Shown: positions 8,671 through 17,066 of the stretch, in pieces
Numbering within the stretch: the first letter of the stretch is position 1
Layout of the letters: each line of letters opens with the position of its first letter
DNA from: Paracoccus caeni
GTDB lineage: Bacteria; Pseudomonadota; Alphaproteobacteria; Rhodobacterales; Rhodobacteraceae
NCBI RefSeq assembly: GCF_016629665.1
Contig: NZ_JAEPRQ010000007.1
Coordinates: forward strand, 1-64,000
DNA: 64,000 bases
Direction of reading: 5' to 3'
Translations under genes and position numbers: made by a program
Notes under the pieces: generated by a model
Told to the model about the DNA's origin: nothing
The model's input: only the letters and a program-made list of their open reading frames with translations
Database searches by the model: none

Positions 8671-8690
8671 GGCGCGGCCCGAACCGCGCC
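8671..8690 (+). promoter_or_regulatory. Intercistronic hairpin before dctP
   Basis: GGCGCGG and CCGCGCC form a perfect 7-bp stem with a 6-nt loop, 8 bp after the dctM stop and ahead of a very strong GGAGG ribosome site for dctP. There is no T-run, so it is more likely an mRNA processing or stability structure than a terminator. Confidence 0.55.
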
Positions 8691-8710
8691 ACCACTCAAC
8701 GGAGGTAACA

Positions 8711-9751
8711 ATGACCACGACCAGACGGAAATTCCTGTCCACCGGCGCGCTTGCCGGGGCAGGGGTGCTTGCCGCCCCCGCCGTTCATGCACAAGCCGCG
8801 CCGATCAAATGGCGGATGCAGACCTATGCCGGCGCCGCCCTGGGCGAGCATGTCTGCAAGCCCGCCATCGACCAGTTCAACAAGATCGCCGCCGGGCAGA
8901 TGGAGATCGAGCTTTACTATGCCGACCAGCTTGTCCCCACGTCCGAGTTGTTCCGCGCCATGCAGAACGGCACCATCGACGCGGTGCAATCGGACGACGA
9001 TTCCATGCAATCCCCGACCGAGGTGACTGTCTTCGGCGGCTATTTCCCGTTTGCGTCCCGCTATAGCCTCGATGTGCCGGTGCTGTTCAACCAATACGGT
9101 CTGAAAGAGATCTGGGAACAGGAATATGGCGCGGTGGGCATTCAGCACATCTCGGCCGGGGCATGGGATCCTTGCCATTTCGCCACGAAAGACCCGATCA
9201 ACAGCCTTGCCGATCTGGACGGCAAGCGCGTCTTTACCTTCCCGACTGCGGGCCGGTTCCTGGCGCAGTTCGGCGTCGTGCCGATGCAATTGCCGTGGGA
9301 GGATATTCAGGTCGCCTTGCAGACCGGCGAGCTGGACGGCATCGCATGGTCCGGCATCACCGAGGATTACACAGTCGGTTGGGCGGATGTGACCAAGTAT
9401 TTCCTGACCAACAATATCTCGGGCGCGTGGATCGGGCATTTCTTTGCCAATGCCGACCGCTGGAACGAGGTGCCGGATAATCTGAAACTGCTGATGCAGG
9501 TCTGCTTCGAGCAGTCCCATTATTACCGGCAATGGTGGTATTGGGGCGGCGAGGCGGATCTGCGGGTGAACGGGCCGAAGCTGGAACTGACCTCGATCCC
9601 CGATGCCGAATGGGCGACGGTCGAAGAAAAGGCCCGCGAATTCTGGGACGAGATCGCCGCAGAATCCGAGGTCAAGGCCAAGGTGGTCGAAATCGTCAAG
9701 AAATACAATGATGTGATGGCCAAAGCCGGGCGACCCTACCGCTACGGCTGA
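8711..9751 (+). CDS. TRAP transporter substrate-binding protein (DctP family), Tat-exported
   Basis: 346 aa periplasmic solute receptor. The N-terminus carries a twin-arginine signal (TTTRRKFLSTGALAGAG) with cleavage near VHAQ-AA. Tat export of TRAP receptors is common and suits folding before export. Body motifs such as GRFLAQFGVVPMQLPWEDIQ near residue 180 and GELDGIAWSG near residue 205 fit the DctP fold. The start follows an optimal GGAGGTAAC ribosome site. RNA hairpins lie on both sides of the gene. The ligand cannot be read from sequence, but the aromatic-rich pocket region (HYYRQWWYWGGE) suggests a specific small organic ligand. Confidence 0.9.
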   Translation: MTTTRRKFLSTGALAGAGVLAAPAVHAQAAPIKWRMQTYAGAALGEHVCKPAIDQFNKIAAGQMEIELYYADQLVPTSELFRAMQNGTIDAVQSDDDSMQSPTEVTVFGGYFPFASRYSLDVPVLFNQYGLKEIWEQEYGAVGIQHISAGAWDPCHFATKDPINSLADLDGKRVFTFPTAGRFLAQFGVVPMQLPWEDIQVALQTGELDGIAWSGITEDYTVGWADVTKYFLTNNISGAWIGHFFANADRWNEVPDNLKLLMQVCFEQSHYYRQWWYWGGEADLRVNGPKLELTSIPDAEWATVEEKAREFWDEIAAESEVKAKVVEIVKKYNDVMAKAGRPYRYG

Positions 9752-9765
9752 TAGCCTGCACATGC

Positions 9766-9794
9766 GCCTGCCGGGCCGGAAACGCCCGGCAGGC
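9766..9794 (+). promoter_or_regulatory. Strong intercistronic hairpin after dctP
   Basis: GCCTGCCGGGC and GCCCGGCAGGC form a perfect 11-bp stem with a 7-nt loop just after the dctP stop. No U-run follows. It probably protects the dctP message 3' end or partly terminates transcription, so that the binding protein is made in excess over the downstream enzymes. Confidence 0.6.
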
Positions 9795-9828
9795 TGCCTG
9801 AACATCCATTTCAGTTGACGAGATTCAC

Positions 9829-11196
9829 ATGCCCGCAAACCTGACCCTCAAGGCGCTGCAAAAGGCCTTCGACGCCGGAGAGATCGACACCGTTCTGGTC
9901 GTCGCCCCCGACATGCAGGGTCGCCTGATCGGCAAACGCTTCCACGCCGCCTTTTTCCTCAACGGCGGGCACGAGGAAACCCATTGCTGCAACTACCTGC
10001 TGGCGCTGGATATGGAAATGAACACCGTTCCCGGCTATCGCAGCGCCGGGTGGTCGCAGGGCTATGGCGATTACGTCATGAAGCCCGATCTTTCGACCTT
10101 GCGCCTGCTGCCGTGGCTGCCGGGCACCGCGATGGTGATGTGCGATCTGCTGGATCACCACACGCATGAGGAAATCGCCATCTCGCCCCGCGCCATTCTA
10201 AAGCGTCAGGTGGCCCGCGCCCGCAAGATGGGGTTCGAGCCGATGATGGCGACCGAGCTGGAATTCTATCTGTTTGAAAATAGCTATGAAAGTTTCCGCG
10301 ATCAGGGTTTTGGCAATCTGACCGCCGTATCGGCCTATAACGAGGATTACCACATCTTCCAGACCACCAAGGAAGAGGATGTGATGCGCGCGATTCGCAA
10401 CGGCCTGCACGGCGCGGGCATCCCGGTCGAGAATACCAAGGGCGAAGCCGATAGCGGGCAGGCCGAGGTGAATTACCGCTATTCCGACGCGCTCGACACC
10501 GCCGACAATCACACGATCATCAAACAGGCGGTCAAGGAAATCGCCTGGGCGCGCGGCAAGTCGGTCACCTTCATGGCGAAATATGACACCGCCAAGGCCG
10601 GATCGGCGGCGCATGTCCACCAATCGCTGTGGACAGCCGACGGCAAGCCCGCCTTCCACGACCCGAAGGACGAACACGGCATGTCCGCGCTGATGAAGCA
10701 TTTCGTGGCCGGGCAACTGGCGGCGGCGGCGGATATGACGGCGTTTCTGGCGCCCTATGTGAACAGCTATAAACGCTTCACCGTGGGACAATTCGCGCCG
10801 ACCAAGGCGGTCTGGTCCATCGACAACCGCACCGCGGGCTACCGGGTCTGCGGCGCGGGCACCAAGGCTGTGCGCATCGAATGCCGCATCCCCGGATCGG
10901 ATGCCAATCCCTATCTGGCTTGCGCCGCGCTGCTGGCGGCGGGTCTGGACGGGATCGAACGCAAGCTGGACCTGCCCGCCCCGGCGGCGGGCGACATGTA
11001 TCACACCGATGGGCTGGCCGAGATTCCGCGCAATCTGCGTGACGCGGCGGCGGTCTTGAAGGCGTCCGACACCTATCGCAAAGCCTTTGGCGATGAGGTG
11101 GTTGACCATTACCACCACGCCGCCGAATGGGAGATTGCCGAGACCGACCGCGTGGTCACCGATTTCGAACTTCAGCGCCTGTTTGAACGCTCATAG
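9829..11196 (+). CDS. Glutamine synthetase family gamma-glutamyl-amine ligase
   Basis: 455 aa with the GS catalytic fold. Visible residues are the metal-binding TELEFYLF near residue 140, GEADSGQAEVNYR near 205, GSAAHVHQSLW (the GxxxHxH nucleotide/metal loop) near 260, NSYKRF near 305 and NRTAGYRV near 328. It lacks the adenylylation-loop context of GlnA-I and resembles the PuuA/IpuC/GlnT group, which joins glutamate to an amine or amino alcohol using ATP. Its neighbours are a TRAP importer and aldehyde and alcohol dehydrogenases, so a catabolic ligase is more likely than ammonia assimilation. The actual amine is unknown. Confidence 0.8.
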   Translation: MPANLTLKALQKAFDAGEIDTVLVVAPDMQGRLIGKRFHAAFFLNGGHEETHCCNYLLALDMEMNTVPGYRSAGWSQGYGDYVMKPDLSTLRLLPWLPGTAMVMCDLLDHHTHEEIAISPRAILKRQVARARKMGFEPMMATELEFYLFENSYESFRDQGFGNLTAVSAYNEDYHIFQTTKEEDVMRAIRNGLHGAGIPVENTKGEADSGQAEVNYRYSDALDTADNHTIIKQAVKEIAWARGKSVTFMAKYDTAKAGSAAHVHQSLWTADGKPAFHDPKDEHGMSALMKHFVAGQLAAAADMTAFLAPYVNSYKRFTVGQFAPTKAVWSIDNRTAGYRVCGAGTKAVRIECRIPGSDANPYLACAALLAAGLDGIERKLDLPAPAAGDMYHTDGLAEIPRNLRDAAAVLKASDTYRKAFGDEVVDHYHHAAEWEIAETDRVVTDFELQRLFERS

Positions 11197-11217
11197 GCGT
11201 TTCCCCAAGAGGATAAG

Positions 11218-12600
11218 ATGACATCGATCAAACTGATTTCCCCCGTGGATGGCTCGGTCTATGCCGAGCGGGTTCCGCTGACCCTTGATGCGGCGCGGGC
11301 AGCGGTGGCGCGCGCCAAGGCGGCGCAACCTGCATGGGCCGCGCGCCCGCTGGACGACCGGATTGCGCTGGTCAAGGCGGGCGTGGCCAAACTGACCGCG
11401 ATGCAGGACCGGATTGCCGCCGATCTGGCCGGTCAGATGGGCCGCCCGATCCGCTTCGGCAAGGGAGAGATGGGCGGCGTCAATGCCCGCACCGATTATA
11501 TGGCCGGGATCGCCGCCGAAACGCTGGCCCCGAAAATGGTCGAGGACAACGATGCCTTTCGCCGCTATCTGGCGCGCGAGGCGCTTGGCGTCGTCTTTGT
11601 CATCGCGCCGTGGAATTACCCCTATCTGACCGCGATCAACACCATCGTCCCGGCCCTGATCGCCGGAAATACCGTGGTGTTGAAACATGCCAGCCAGACC
11701 CTGCTGGCCGGTGAGCATCTGGCCGAAGCCTTTCACGCGGCGGGCATCCCCGAGGATGTGTTCCAGAACGTCGTGCTGGATCATGCCACGACCGAGACCC
11801 TGATCGCCGAACGGTCCTTTGGCTTCATCAACTTCACCGGCTCTGTCACCGGCGGTCAGGCGATCGAGCGGGCGGCGGCGGGCACTTTTGTGCCACTTGG
11901 GCTGGAGCTTGGCGGCAAGGATCCGGGCTATGTCCGCGAGGATGCCAATCTGGACGCGGCGGTCGATACGCTGATGGACGGGGCGATGTTCAATTCCGGC
12001 CAATGCTGCTGCGGGATCGAGCGGATATATGTCCATGACAGCCTTTATGACGCCTTTGTCGAAAAGGCCGTGGCATGGGTCAATGCGCTGAAGCTGGGCA
12101 ACCCGAATGACGAGGCGACCACGCTTGGCCCGATGGCGAATACGCGCTTTGCAAAAACCGTTCGCGATCAGGTGGCCGAGGCTCTGGCCAATGGTGCCAA
12201 ACCGCTGATCGATGCGGCGGGTTTTCCTGCCGATGATGGCGGGGCCTATCTGGCACCGCAGATCCTGATCGATGTGGACCATTCGATGCGGGTGATGACC
12301 GAGGAAAGCTTTGGCCCGGTGGTCGGGATCATGAAGGTCTCGGACGACGAAGAGGCATTGCGGCTGATGAATGACAGCCCCTATGGCCTGACCGCCAGCA
12401 TCTGGACCGAAGATTACGACAAGGCCGCCGAAATCGGTGCCCGGATCGAGACCGGTACCGTCTTCATGAACCGTGCCGATTATCTGGACCCGGCTTTGTG
12501 CTGGACCGGCTGCAAGGATACCGGACGCGGCGGATCGCTGTCCTATCTGGGTTTCCTGTCGGTCACCCGCCCGAAATCATATCATCTCAAGAAGGTCTGA
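11218..12600 (+). CDS. NAD(P)-dependent aldehyde dehydrogenase
   Basis: 460 aa ALDH-superfamily enzyme that oxidises an aldehyde to its acid. Visible motifs are the active-site Asn loop APWNYPY near residue 138, the general-base Glu in LELGGKDP near 233, and the catalytic Cys in FNSGQCCCGIER near 265. The late ALDH motif ESFGPVVGIMKV lies near 365. The gene follows the ligase by 21 bp and precedes the iron alcohol dehydrogenase by 1 bp, so the three probably act in sequence. It most likely acts on the gamma-glutamylated aldehyde made by the dehydrogenase. Confidence 0.9.
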   Translation: MTSIKLISPVDGSVYAERVPLTLDAARAAVARAKAAQPAWAARPLDDRIALVKAGVAKLTAMQDRIAADLAGQMGRPIRFGKGEMGGVNARTDYMAGIAAETLAPKMVEDNDAFRRYLAREALGVVFVIAPWNYPYLTAINTIVPALIAGNTVVLKHASQTLLAGEHLAEAFHAAGIPEDVFQNVVLDHATTETLIAERSFGFINFTGSVTGGQAIERAAAGTFVPLGLELGGKDPGYVREDANLDAAVDTLMDGAMFNSGQCCCGIERIYVHDSLYDAFVEKAVAWVNALKLGNPNDEATTLGPMANTRFAKTVRDQVAEALANGAKPLIDAAGFPADDGGAYLAPQILIDVDHSMRVMTEESFGPVVGIMKVSDDEEALRLMNDSPYGLTASIWTEDYDKAAEIGARIETGTVFMNRADYLDPALCWTGCKDTGRGGSLSYLGFLSVTRPKSYHLKKV

Positions 12601-12601
12601 C

Positions 12602-13768
12602 ATGAGCGACAATCACGGCGTTCCCAGCCGGAACTGGACTTACCCGACCGCGATCAAGTTCGGCGTCGGGCGTATCGCCGAACTGGCCGAACATGCACAG
12701 GCCGCCGGGCTGAAAAAGCCGCTGCTGGTCACCGACAAGGCGCTGGCCAGCCTGCCGATCACTTCGACGGCGCTGGACGTGCTGGAGGCGGCGGGGCTTG
12801 GCCGGGCGGTGTTCTCGGAGGTCGATCCGAACCCGAACGAGGCGAATATGGCGGCGGGGATCGCGGTCTATCGGGCGGGCGGGCATGACGGGGTGATCTG
12901 CTTTGGCGGCGGCTCGGCGCTTGATCTGGGCAAGATGATCGCGCTGATGGCGGGGCAGCGGGCCGATCTATCGGTCTGGGATCTGGAGGATGTGGACGAT
13001 TGGTTCACCCGCGCCGATGCCGATGCGATCGCGCCGATCATCGCGGTCCCGACCACGGCAGGCACCGGGTCCGAGGTGGGGCGCGCGGGCGTTTTGACCA
13101 ATTCGGACACCCACAAGAAGAAGATCATCTTCCATCCCAAACTGATGCCGGTGGTGACGATCTGCGATCCGGCGCTGACTGTCGGCATGCCGAAATTCAT
13201 CACCGCAGGCACCGGCATGGACGCGCTGGCGCATTGTCTGGAGGCCTATAGCTCGCCCATCTACCACCCAATGTCGCAGGGCATCGCGCTGGAAGGGATG
13301 CGGCTGGTGTTCGAGAACCTGCCGGTCGTCTATCGCGAGCCGGACAATCTGATGGCGCGCGGCCACATGATGTCGGCGGCGGCAATGGGCGCTGTGGCGT
13401 TCCAGAAGGGACTGGGCGCGATCCATTCGCTGTCCCATCCGGTCGGTGCGGTCTATGGCACGCATCACGGCACCACCAATGCCGTGGTCATGCCGATGGT
13501 GCTGGATTTCAACCGCCCGGCCATCGAGGACCGGATCGCGGCGGCGGCAGCCTATCTGGGCATCGCCGGCGGCTTTGACGGCTTCCGCGCCCGGATCATG
13601 GATCTGCGGGCCGAGCTGTCGATCCCGTCGAACCTGACCGCGATGGGCGTCGATCCGGCACGTCTGGACGAGCTGACCGAAATGGCACTGGAAGATCCGT
13701 CCTGCGGCGGTAATCCTGTCACCATGACGCGCGAGAACACCCGCGCGCTGTTCGACGCCTGCATGTAG
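12602..13768 (+). CDS. Iron-containing (group III) alcohol dehydrogenase
   Basis: 388 aa, start chosen at MSDNHGVPSRNWTYP one base after the ALDH stop. Motifs seen are the NAD-binding GGGSALDLGKM near residue 102, PTTAGTGSEVGRAGV near 150, and metal ligands in GTGMDALAHCLEAY near 205 and GAIHSLSHPVGAVYGTHHG near 278. The enzyme interconverts alcohol and aldehyde. Placed after a GS-like ligase and an ALDH, it probably oxidises the hydroxyl group of a gamma-glutamyl amino alcohol. It ends the operon, because the next gene is on the opposite strand. Confidence 0.9.
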   Translation: MSDNHGVPSRNWTYPTAIKFGVGRIAELAEHAQAAGLKKPLLVTDKALASLPITSTALDVLEAAGLGRAVFSEVDPNPNEANMAAGIAVYRAGGHDGVICFGGGSALDLGKMIALMAGQRADLSVWDLEDVDDWFTRADADAIAPIIAVPTTAGTGSEVGRAGVLTNSDTHKKKIIFHPKLMPVVTICDPALTVGMPKFITAGTGMDALAHCLEAYSSPIYHPMSQGIALEGMRLVFENLPVVYREPDNLMARGHMMSAAAMGAVAFQKGLGAIHSLSHPVGAVYGTHHGTTNAVVMPMVLDFNRPAIEDRIAAAAAYLGIAGGFDGFRARIMDLRAELSIPSNLTAMGVDPARLDELTEMALEDPSCGGNPVTMTRENTRALFDACM

Positions 13769-13795
13769 AGAGGCGAGGGGATAGACCGCTTGACC

Positions 13796-14353
13796 TTATT
13801 GCGGGGCGATGTCGCTCTCTAGGGCGGCATCGATGTCGGGCTGATCGGTGCCGCAGGTGAAATCCGCAGCCTTCGCATCGGCCAGTTCACGGGCACGCTC
13901 ATTCACGTTCTGGCCGCTCAGATAGCCGATGGTGCAGGCGCCGCCCTCGGCAGGTTGGCCGACGCGATAGACGGCCAGCAGTTCCGTGGTCCACTCACCT
14001 TCGGCATCTGCCAGAAACCAGCGCTGGATGGCGGCGTAGGGACGGTCTTTCGCGCCGTTGCGATCGATCCGCCATTCGATCTTGTCGCCAGCGTAGTTGA
14101 AGCGGCTAAAGGTCGGCATGCCGCGATCATTGGCAAAGCCAACCGTCACCGTCTGCCGTCCGTCGGTATCGGTCAGGAACACCGGATAATTGCCATATCC
14201 CTTGCAGACCCGATCAGAGGTCGGGCCTTCATCGCTCTGCGCAATCACATGGCAGTCTGCGGTCGGGTCAAATGAGGTGTATTCGCTGACGATCTCTGCC
14301 TGTGCGGGCAGCGCGATAAGCGTCAGGGCGCCAACGAGAAGGGTCTTATGCAT
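13796..14353 (-). CDS. Small secreted protein of unknown function
   Basis: 185 aa with a clear Sec signal peptide (MHKTLLVGALTLIALPAQA-EI). The mature part holds four Cys residues (DCHVIA, RVCKGY, ACTIGY, FTCGTD), which suggests two periplasmic disulfides. YRVGQPAEGGACTIGYLSG near residue 128 may mark a compact beta fold. No known domain is recognised. The gene is alone, converging with the alcohol dehydrogenase. Confidence 0.7.
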   Translation of the reverse strand: MHKTLLVGALTLIALPAQAEIVSEYTSFDPTADCHVIAQSDEGPTSDRVCKGYGNYPVFLTDTDGRQTVTVGFANDRGMPTFSRFNYAGDKIEWRIDRNGAKDRPYAAIQRWFLADAEGEWTTELLAVYRVGQPAEGGACTIGYLSGQNVNERARELADAKAADFTCGTDQPDIDAALESDIAPQ

Positions 14354-14569
14354 CGTATTGAGGTCCGGTTCCTGCTTCAGATCAATCCCTTAACGCATCG
14401 CCCAAGCTTGGGGTTCAGCGGTTGGGGTTTTGTTGTTCACCCGCACGCGCATGGTCAGAGACGCCCGAAATGTCACGGTACCGAATGTTAATCTTCATGA
14501 AACCGACAAACGCCAAGGGTAGGGTGTCGCCCATAAGCTCAGTGAAAGCACATTTTTAGAGCCTAATCG

Positions 14570-14596
14570 CCGCGCCCCTCATCGGGCGCGGTTTTT
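14570..14596 (+). terminator. Intrinsic terminator with no upstream gene on its strand
   Basis: CCGCGCCC/GGGCGCGG form a perfect 8-bp stem with a 6-nt loop followed by TTTTT. It is oriented on the + strand, but the nearest + strand gene ends 800 bp upstream and an oppositely oriented gene lies between. A small RNA starting somewhere in 14400-14540 would explain it. Confidence 0.7.
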
Positions 14597-14830
14597 CATT
14601 CGAGTGAGCAGAGATGATCTTAGAAGAAATTTATGATTCACTTATCAGCTTTATGAAAATAAATAAAAATATGATCATGCCGCCATGTTCTCCGCCGCAT
14701 CTTGCGAGTGTCAGGCCTGACCGCAGACTGCGCAGGTCCGCCCGTGCCTCGTCACTCACGGCATACGCATAAATAACATTATGATATTCATTTAATTAAT
14801 TGATTATCATTATAAATATAAGAAATGCGA

Positions 14831-14846
14831 GCGAGGTCTCCCTCGC
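14831..14846 (-). terminator. Probable terminator of the MFS gene
   Basis: On the - strand GCGAGG, a 4-nt loop and CCTCGC form a 6-bp stem just beyond the MFS stop, followed by an AT-rich stretch (CATTTCTTATATTT). It is short, so efficiency is uncertain. Confidence 0.5.
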
Positions 14847-14858
14847 CCGCATCCATCT

Positions 14859-16040
14859 TCAAGCGCTGCAAGCCACCGCCGGGACCGCCTTCCGGCGACC
14901 CAACCAGACCAGAGCCAACCCGACCGCTGCCAGCAACCCACCGGCAACCGGCACCGCAGCATAACCAAGTCCAAGACTGATGACCGCCCCGCCGACCGCT
15001 GCACCCACAGCGTTACCCAGATTGAACGCGCCGATATTGATCGACGAGGCCAGCCCCGGCGCCTCGGACGCCGCCTGCATCACCCGCATCTGCACCGGCG
15101 GCACGATGGCGAAAGCCGCAGCGCCCCAGATCAACAGCGTCACCGCAGCGCCCACATGGCTGCCGATCAGCAATGGTGCCGCCAGCATGATCACCGCCAG
15201 CGCCGCCAGAAAGATAGCCGCGGCCCCGTCCAGTGACCAGTCAGCCACCCGACCGCCCAGCCAGTTGCCCGCCGTAAAGCCAAGGCCGATCAGCATCAGC
15301 GACAGCGTGACGAACCCGCCCGAAGCCGCCGTCAACGTCTCAAGCATCGGCGCGACATAGGTGTAGAGCGTGAACATCGCGCTTGCCCCCAGCATCGTCG
15401 TCAGCATGGCGACGACCACTTCGGGCCGGATCAGCACTTTCAGCTCGCGCCGCACATCGGGACGCTGGCCGGGCTCGCCCTTGGGCAAGGCCATCCACAG
15501 CGCGGCAATCGCCAGCAGGCCCAGAACGGCGGTCGCGGCAAAGGACATCCGCCAGCCGATCTGTTGCCCCAACCAGGTCGCGGCCGGCACGCCACCGACA
15601 TTGGCGATGGTCAGGCCCATGAACATCGTCGCAACCGCACTGGCCGCCTTGTCACGCGGCACCACGCTGGCCGCCACGACCGCGCCAAGGCCAAAGAATG
15701 CGCCGTGGTTCAGACTGGTCACCAGCCGCGCCAGCAGCAGCGTCCAGTAATCTGGCGCCATCGCCGACATCAGGTTGCCGATGGTGAAAATCGCCATCAG
15801 CGCCATCAGCGCAGTCCGCTTGCCGAACCGGCTGAACAGGAGTGTCATCACGGGCGCGCCAATCATCACGCCAAGCGCATAGGCGCTGACCAGCATCCCC
15901 GCCGTCGGGATCGACACATCGACCCCGTCCGCGATCACCGGCAACAGCCCCATCGGCGAAAATTCGGTCGTGCCGATCCCGAACGCTCCGATCGCCAGCG
16001 CCAGAAGCGGCCAGCGCGATCCCTGTTTCATGTCCTGCAT
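14859..16040 (-). CDS. MFS efflux transporter (DHA1, AraJ/sugar-efflux type)
   Basis: 393 aa with 12 predicted helices. The N-terminus GAFGIGTTEFSPMGLLPVIA near residue 20 and the loop motif SRFGKRTALMALMA near residue 70 are characteristic of the AraJ/YdhP-type DHA1 exporters, which expel sugars or drugs. The gene is divergent from a LysR regulator across 120 bp, an arrangement in which the regulator usually controls the exporter. The substrate is unknown. Confidence 0.88.
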   Translation of the reverse strand: MQDMKQGSRWPLLALAIGAFGIGTTEFSPMGLLPVIADGVDVSIPTAGMLVSAYALGVMIGAPVMTLLFSRFGKRTALMALMAIFTIGNLMSAMAPDYWTLLLARLVTSLNHGAFFGLGAVVAASVVPRDKAASAVATMFMGLTIANVGGVPAATWLGQQIGWRMSFAATAVLGLLAIAALWMALPKGEPGQRPDVRRELKVLIRPEVVVAMLTTMLGASAMFTLYTYVAPMLETLTAASGGFVTLSLMLIGLGFTAGNWLGGRVADWSLDGAAAIFLAALAVIMLAAPLLIGSHVGAAVTLLIWGAAAFAIVPPVQMRVMQAASEAPGLASSINIGAFNLGNAVGAAVGGAVISLGLGYAAVPVAGGLLAAVGLALVWLGRRKAVPAVACSA

Positions 16041-16100
16041 TGTCGTCTCTCATCTGCAACCCGTTTCACAGGCGGACAGATACGCACCGACTGCGATCTT

Positions 16101-16127
16101 GATAATCACTCCGAAAACCACATTATC
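16101..16127. promoter_or_regulatory. Candidate LysR binding site
   Basis: GATAAT (16101-16106) and ATTATC (16122-16127) form an interrupted inverted repeat in the 120-bp spacer between the MFS gene and its divergent LysR regulator. Position and symmetry suit a LysR operator, but this is inferred from the layout. Confidence 0.4.
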
Positions 16128-16160
16128 TGTGAAGCTATTTCATCAATCGAAGGCTGCGCG

Positions 16161-17066
16161 ATGGATAACCGGATTGGCGAGATGCAGGTCTTTCAGCGCG
16201 TCGTGGATACCGGCAGCTTTTCCGAAACGGCTCGTCAGCTTCTGATGACTCCCTCGACCGTCAGCAAACTGATCGCCCGGATCGAGGCGCGGCTGGGCGT
16301 GCGTCTTCTGGAACGGTCAACCCGGCGGCTGTCGCTGACGCAAGAGGGGCAAATCTATTACGACCGCAGCCGGGCGCTGCTGGTCGATCTGGAAGAGATC
16401 GAGCATGACCTGTCCACCGGCGCGACCAGCATCAGCGGCACCGTCCGGGTAAGCAGTTCGGTCGGCTTCGGCATCGTCGCGGTCGAGCCGCTGCTGCCCG
16501 CCTTCTGGGAGGCGCATCCGAATATCGTCATCGACCTGTCGCTGTCGGATGAGGTCATCGACCTTTACCTTGACCATACCGATGTGGCCTTCCGCGTCGG
16601 CAGATTGCCCGATTCCAGCCTGACCGCGCTGAAGCTGGGCACGGCACAGCGGCTCATGGTGGCCTCGCCCGATTATCTCGCGCGTCACGGCACGCCGCAA
16701 ACCGTGGAAGATTTGGCCCATCATTCCTGCCTAGGCCTTAATTTCCGCCGCTCCGGCCCGATCTGGCCACTACAGGACAGCGGGCGGGTTCAGGATCGCA
16801 ACCTCTCCGGCCCGCTGATCGCGAATAACGGTGGCACGGTGCAGCGGCTGGCGCTGGCAGGGGCGGGAATCGGGCGGATCGGTGAGTTCCACATCCGCGA
16901 GGATCTGCGGGAAGGTCGGCTGATCGAAATCCTGCCCGAGGCGACACGGGGCGATACCGAGGATATTCACGCCCTCTTCATCGGCGGCGACAATATCCCG
17001 CACCGCATCCGCGCCTTTCTGGATTTCATGGTCCCGCGCCTGCGCGCGTTCCTTGTCGCGCCCTAG
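16161..17066 (+). CDS. LysR family transcriptional regulator
   Basis: 301 aa. Start chosen at MDNRIGEMQVFQRVVDTGSF, which places the winged helix-turn-helix (SFSETARQLLMTPSTVSKLI) at the usual residues 18-37. Longer upstream readings run into the MFS gene. The C-terminal effector domain begins near residue 90 (TVRVSSSVGFGIVAVEPLLP). The gene is divergent from the MFS exporter it probably regulates. Its last 4 bp overlap tail-to-tail with the TetR-like gene. Confidence 0.9.
   Translation: MDNRIGEMQVFQRVVDTGSFSETARQLLMTPSTVSKLIARIEARLGVRLLERSTRRLSLTQEGQIYYDRSRALLVDLEEIEHDLSTGATSISGTVRVSSSVGFGIVAVEPLLPAFWEAHPNIVIDLSLSDEVIDLYLDHTDVAFRVGRLPDSSLTALKLGTAQRLMVASPDYLARHGTPQTVEDLAHHSCLGLNFRRSGPIWPLQDSGRVQDRNLSGPLIANNGGTVQRLALAGAGIGRIGEFHIREDLREGRLIEILPEATRGDTEDIHALFIGGDNIPHRIRAFLDFMVPRLRAFLVAP

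Larger units (their letters stand above)
14354..14858. other. 505-bp intergenic region with an AT-rich island
   Basis: No protein-coding gene is convincing here. The left part (about 14400-14560) has ordinary composition and leads into an intrinsic terminator at 14570-14596 with no gene in front of it. From about 14605 to 14830 the base composition is far more AT-rich than the rest of the window, apart from a GC-normal patch near 14680-14760. Runs such as TTTAATTAATTGATTATC occur near 14790-14807. This may be a horizontally acquired scar or a regulatory zone. Confidence 0.6.

Noticed and set aside
14795..14815. A Fur-box-like TGATTATCATTATA sequence
   Set aside because: It matches only part of the consensus, and no iron-related gene is downstream. 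It is better explained by local AT richness.
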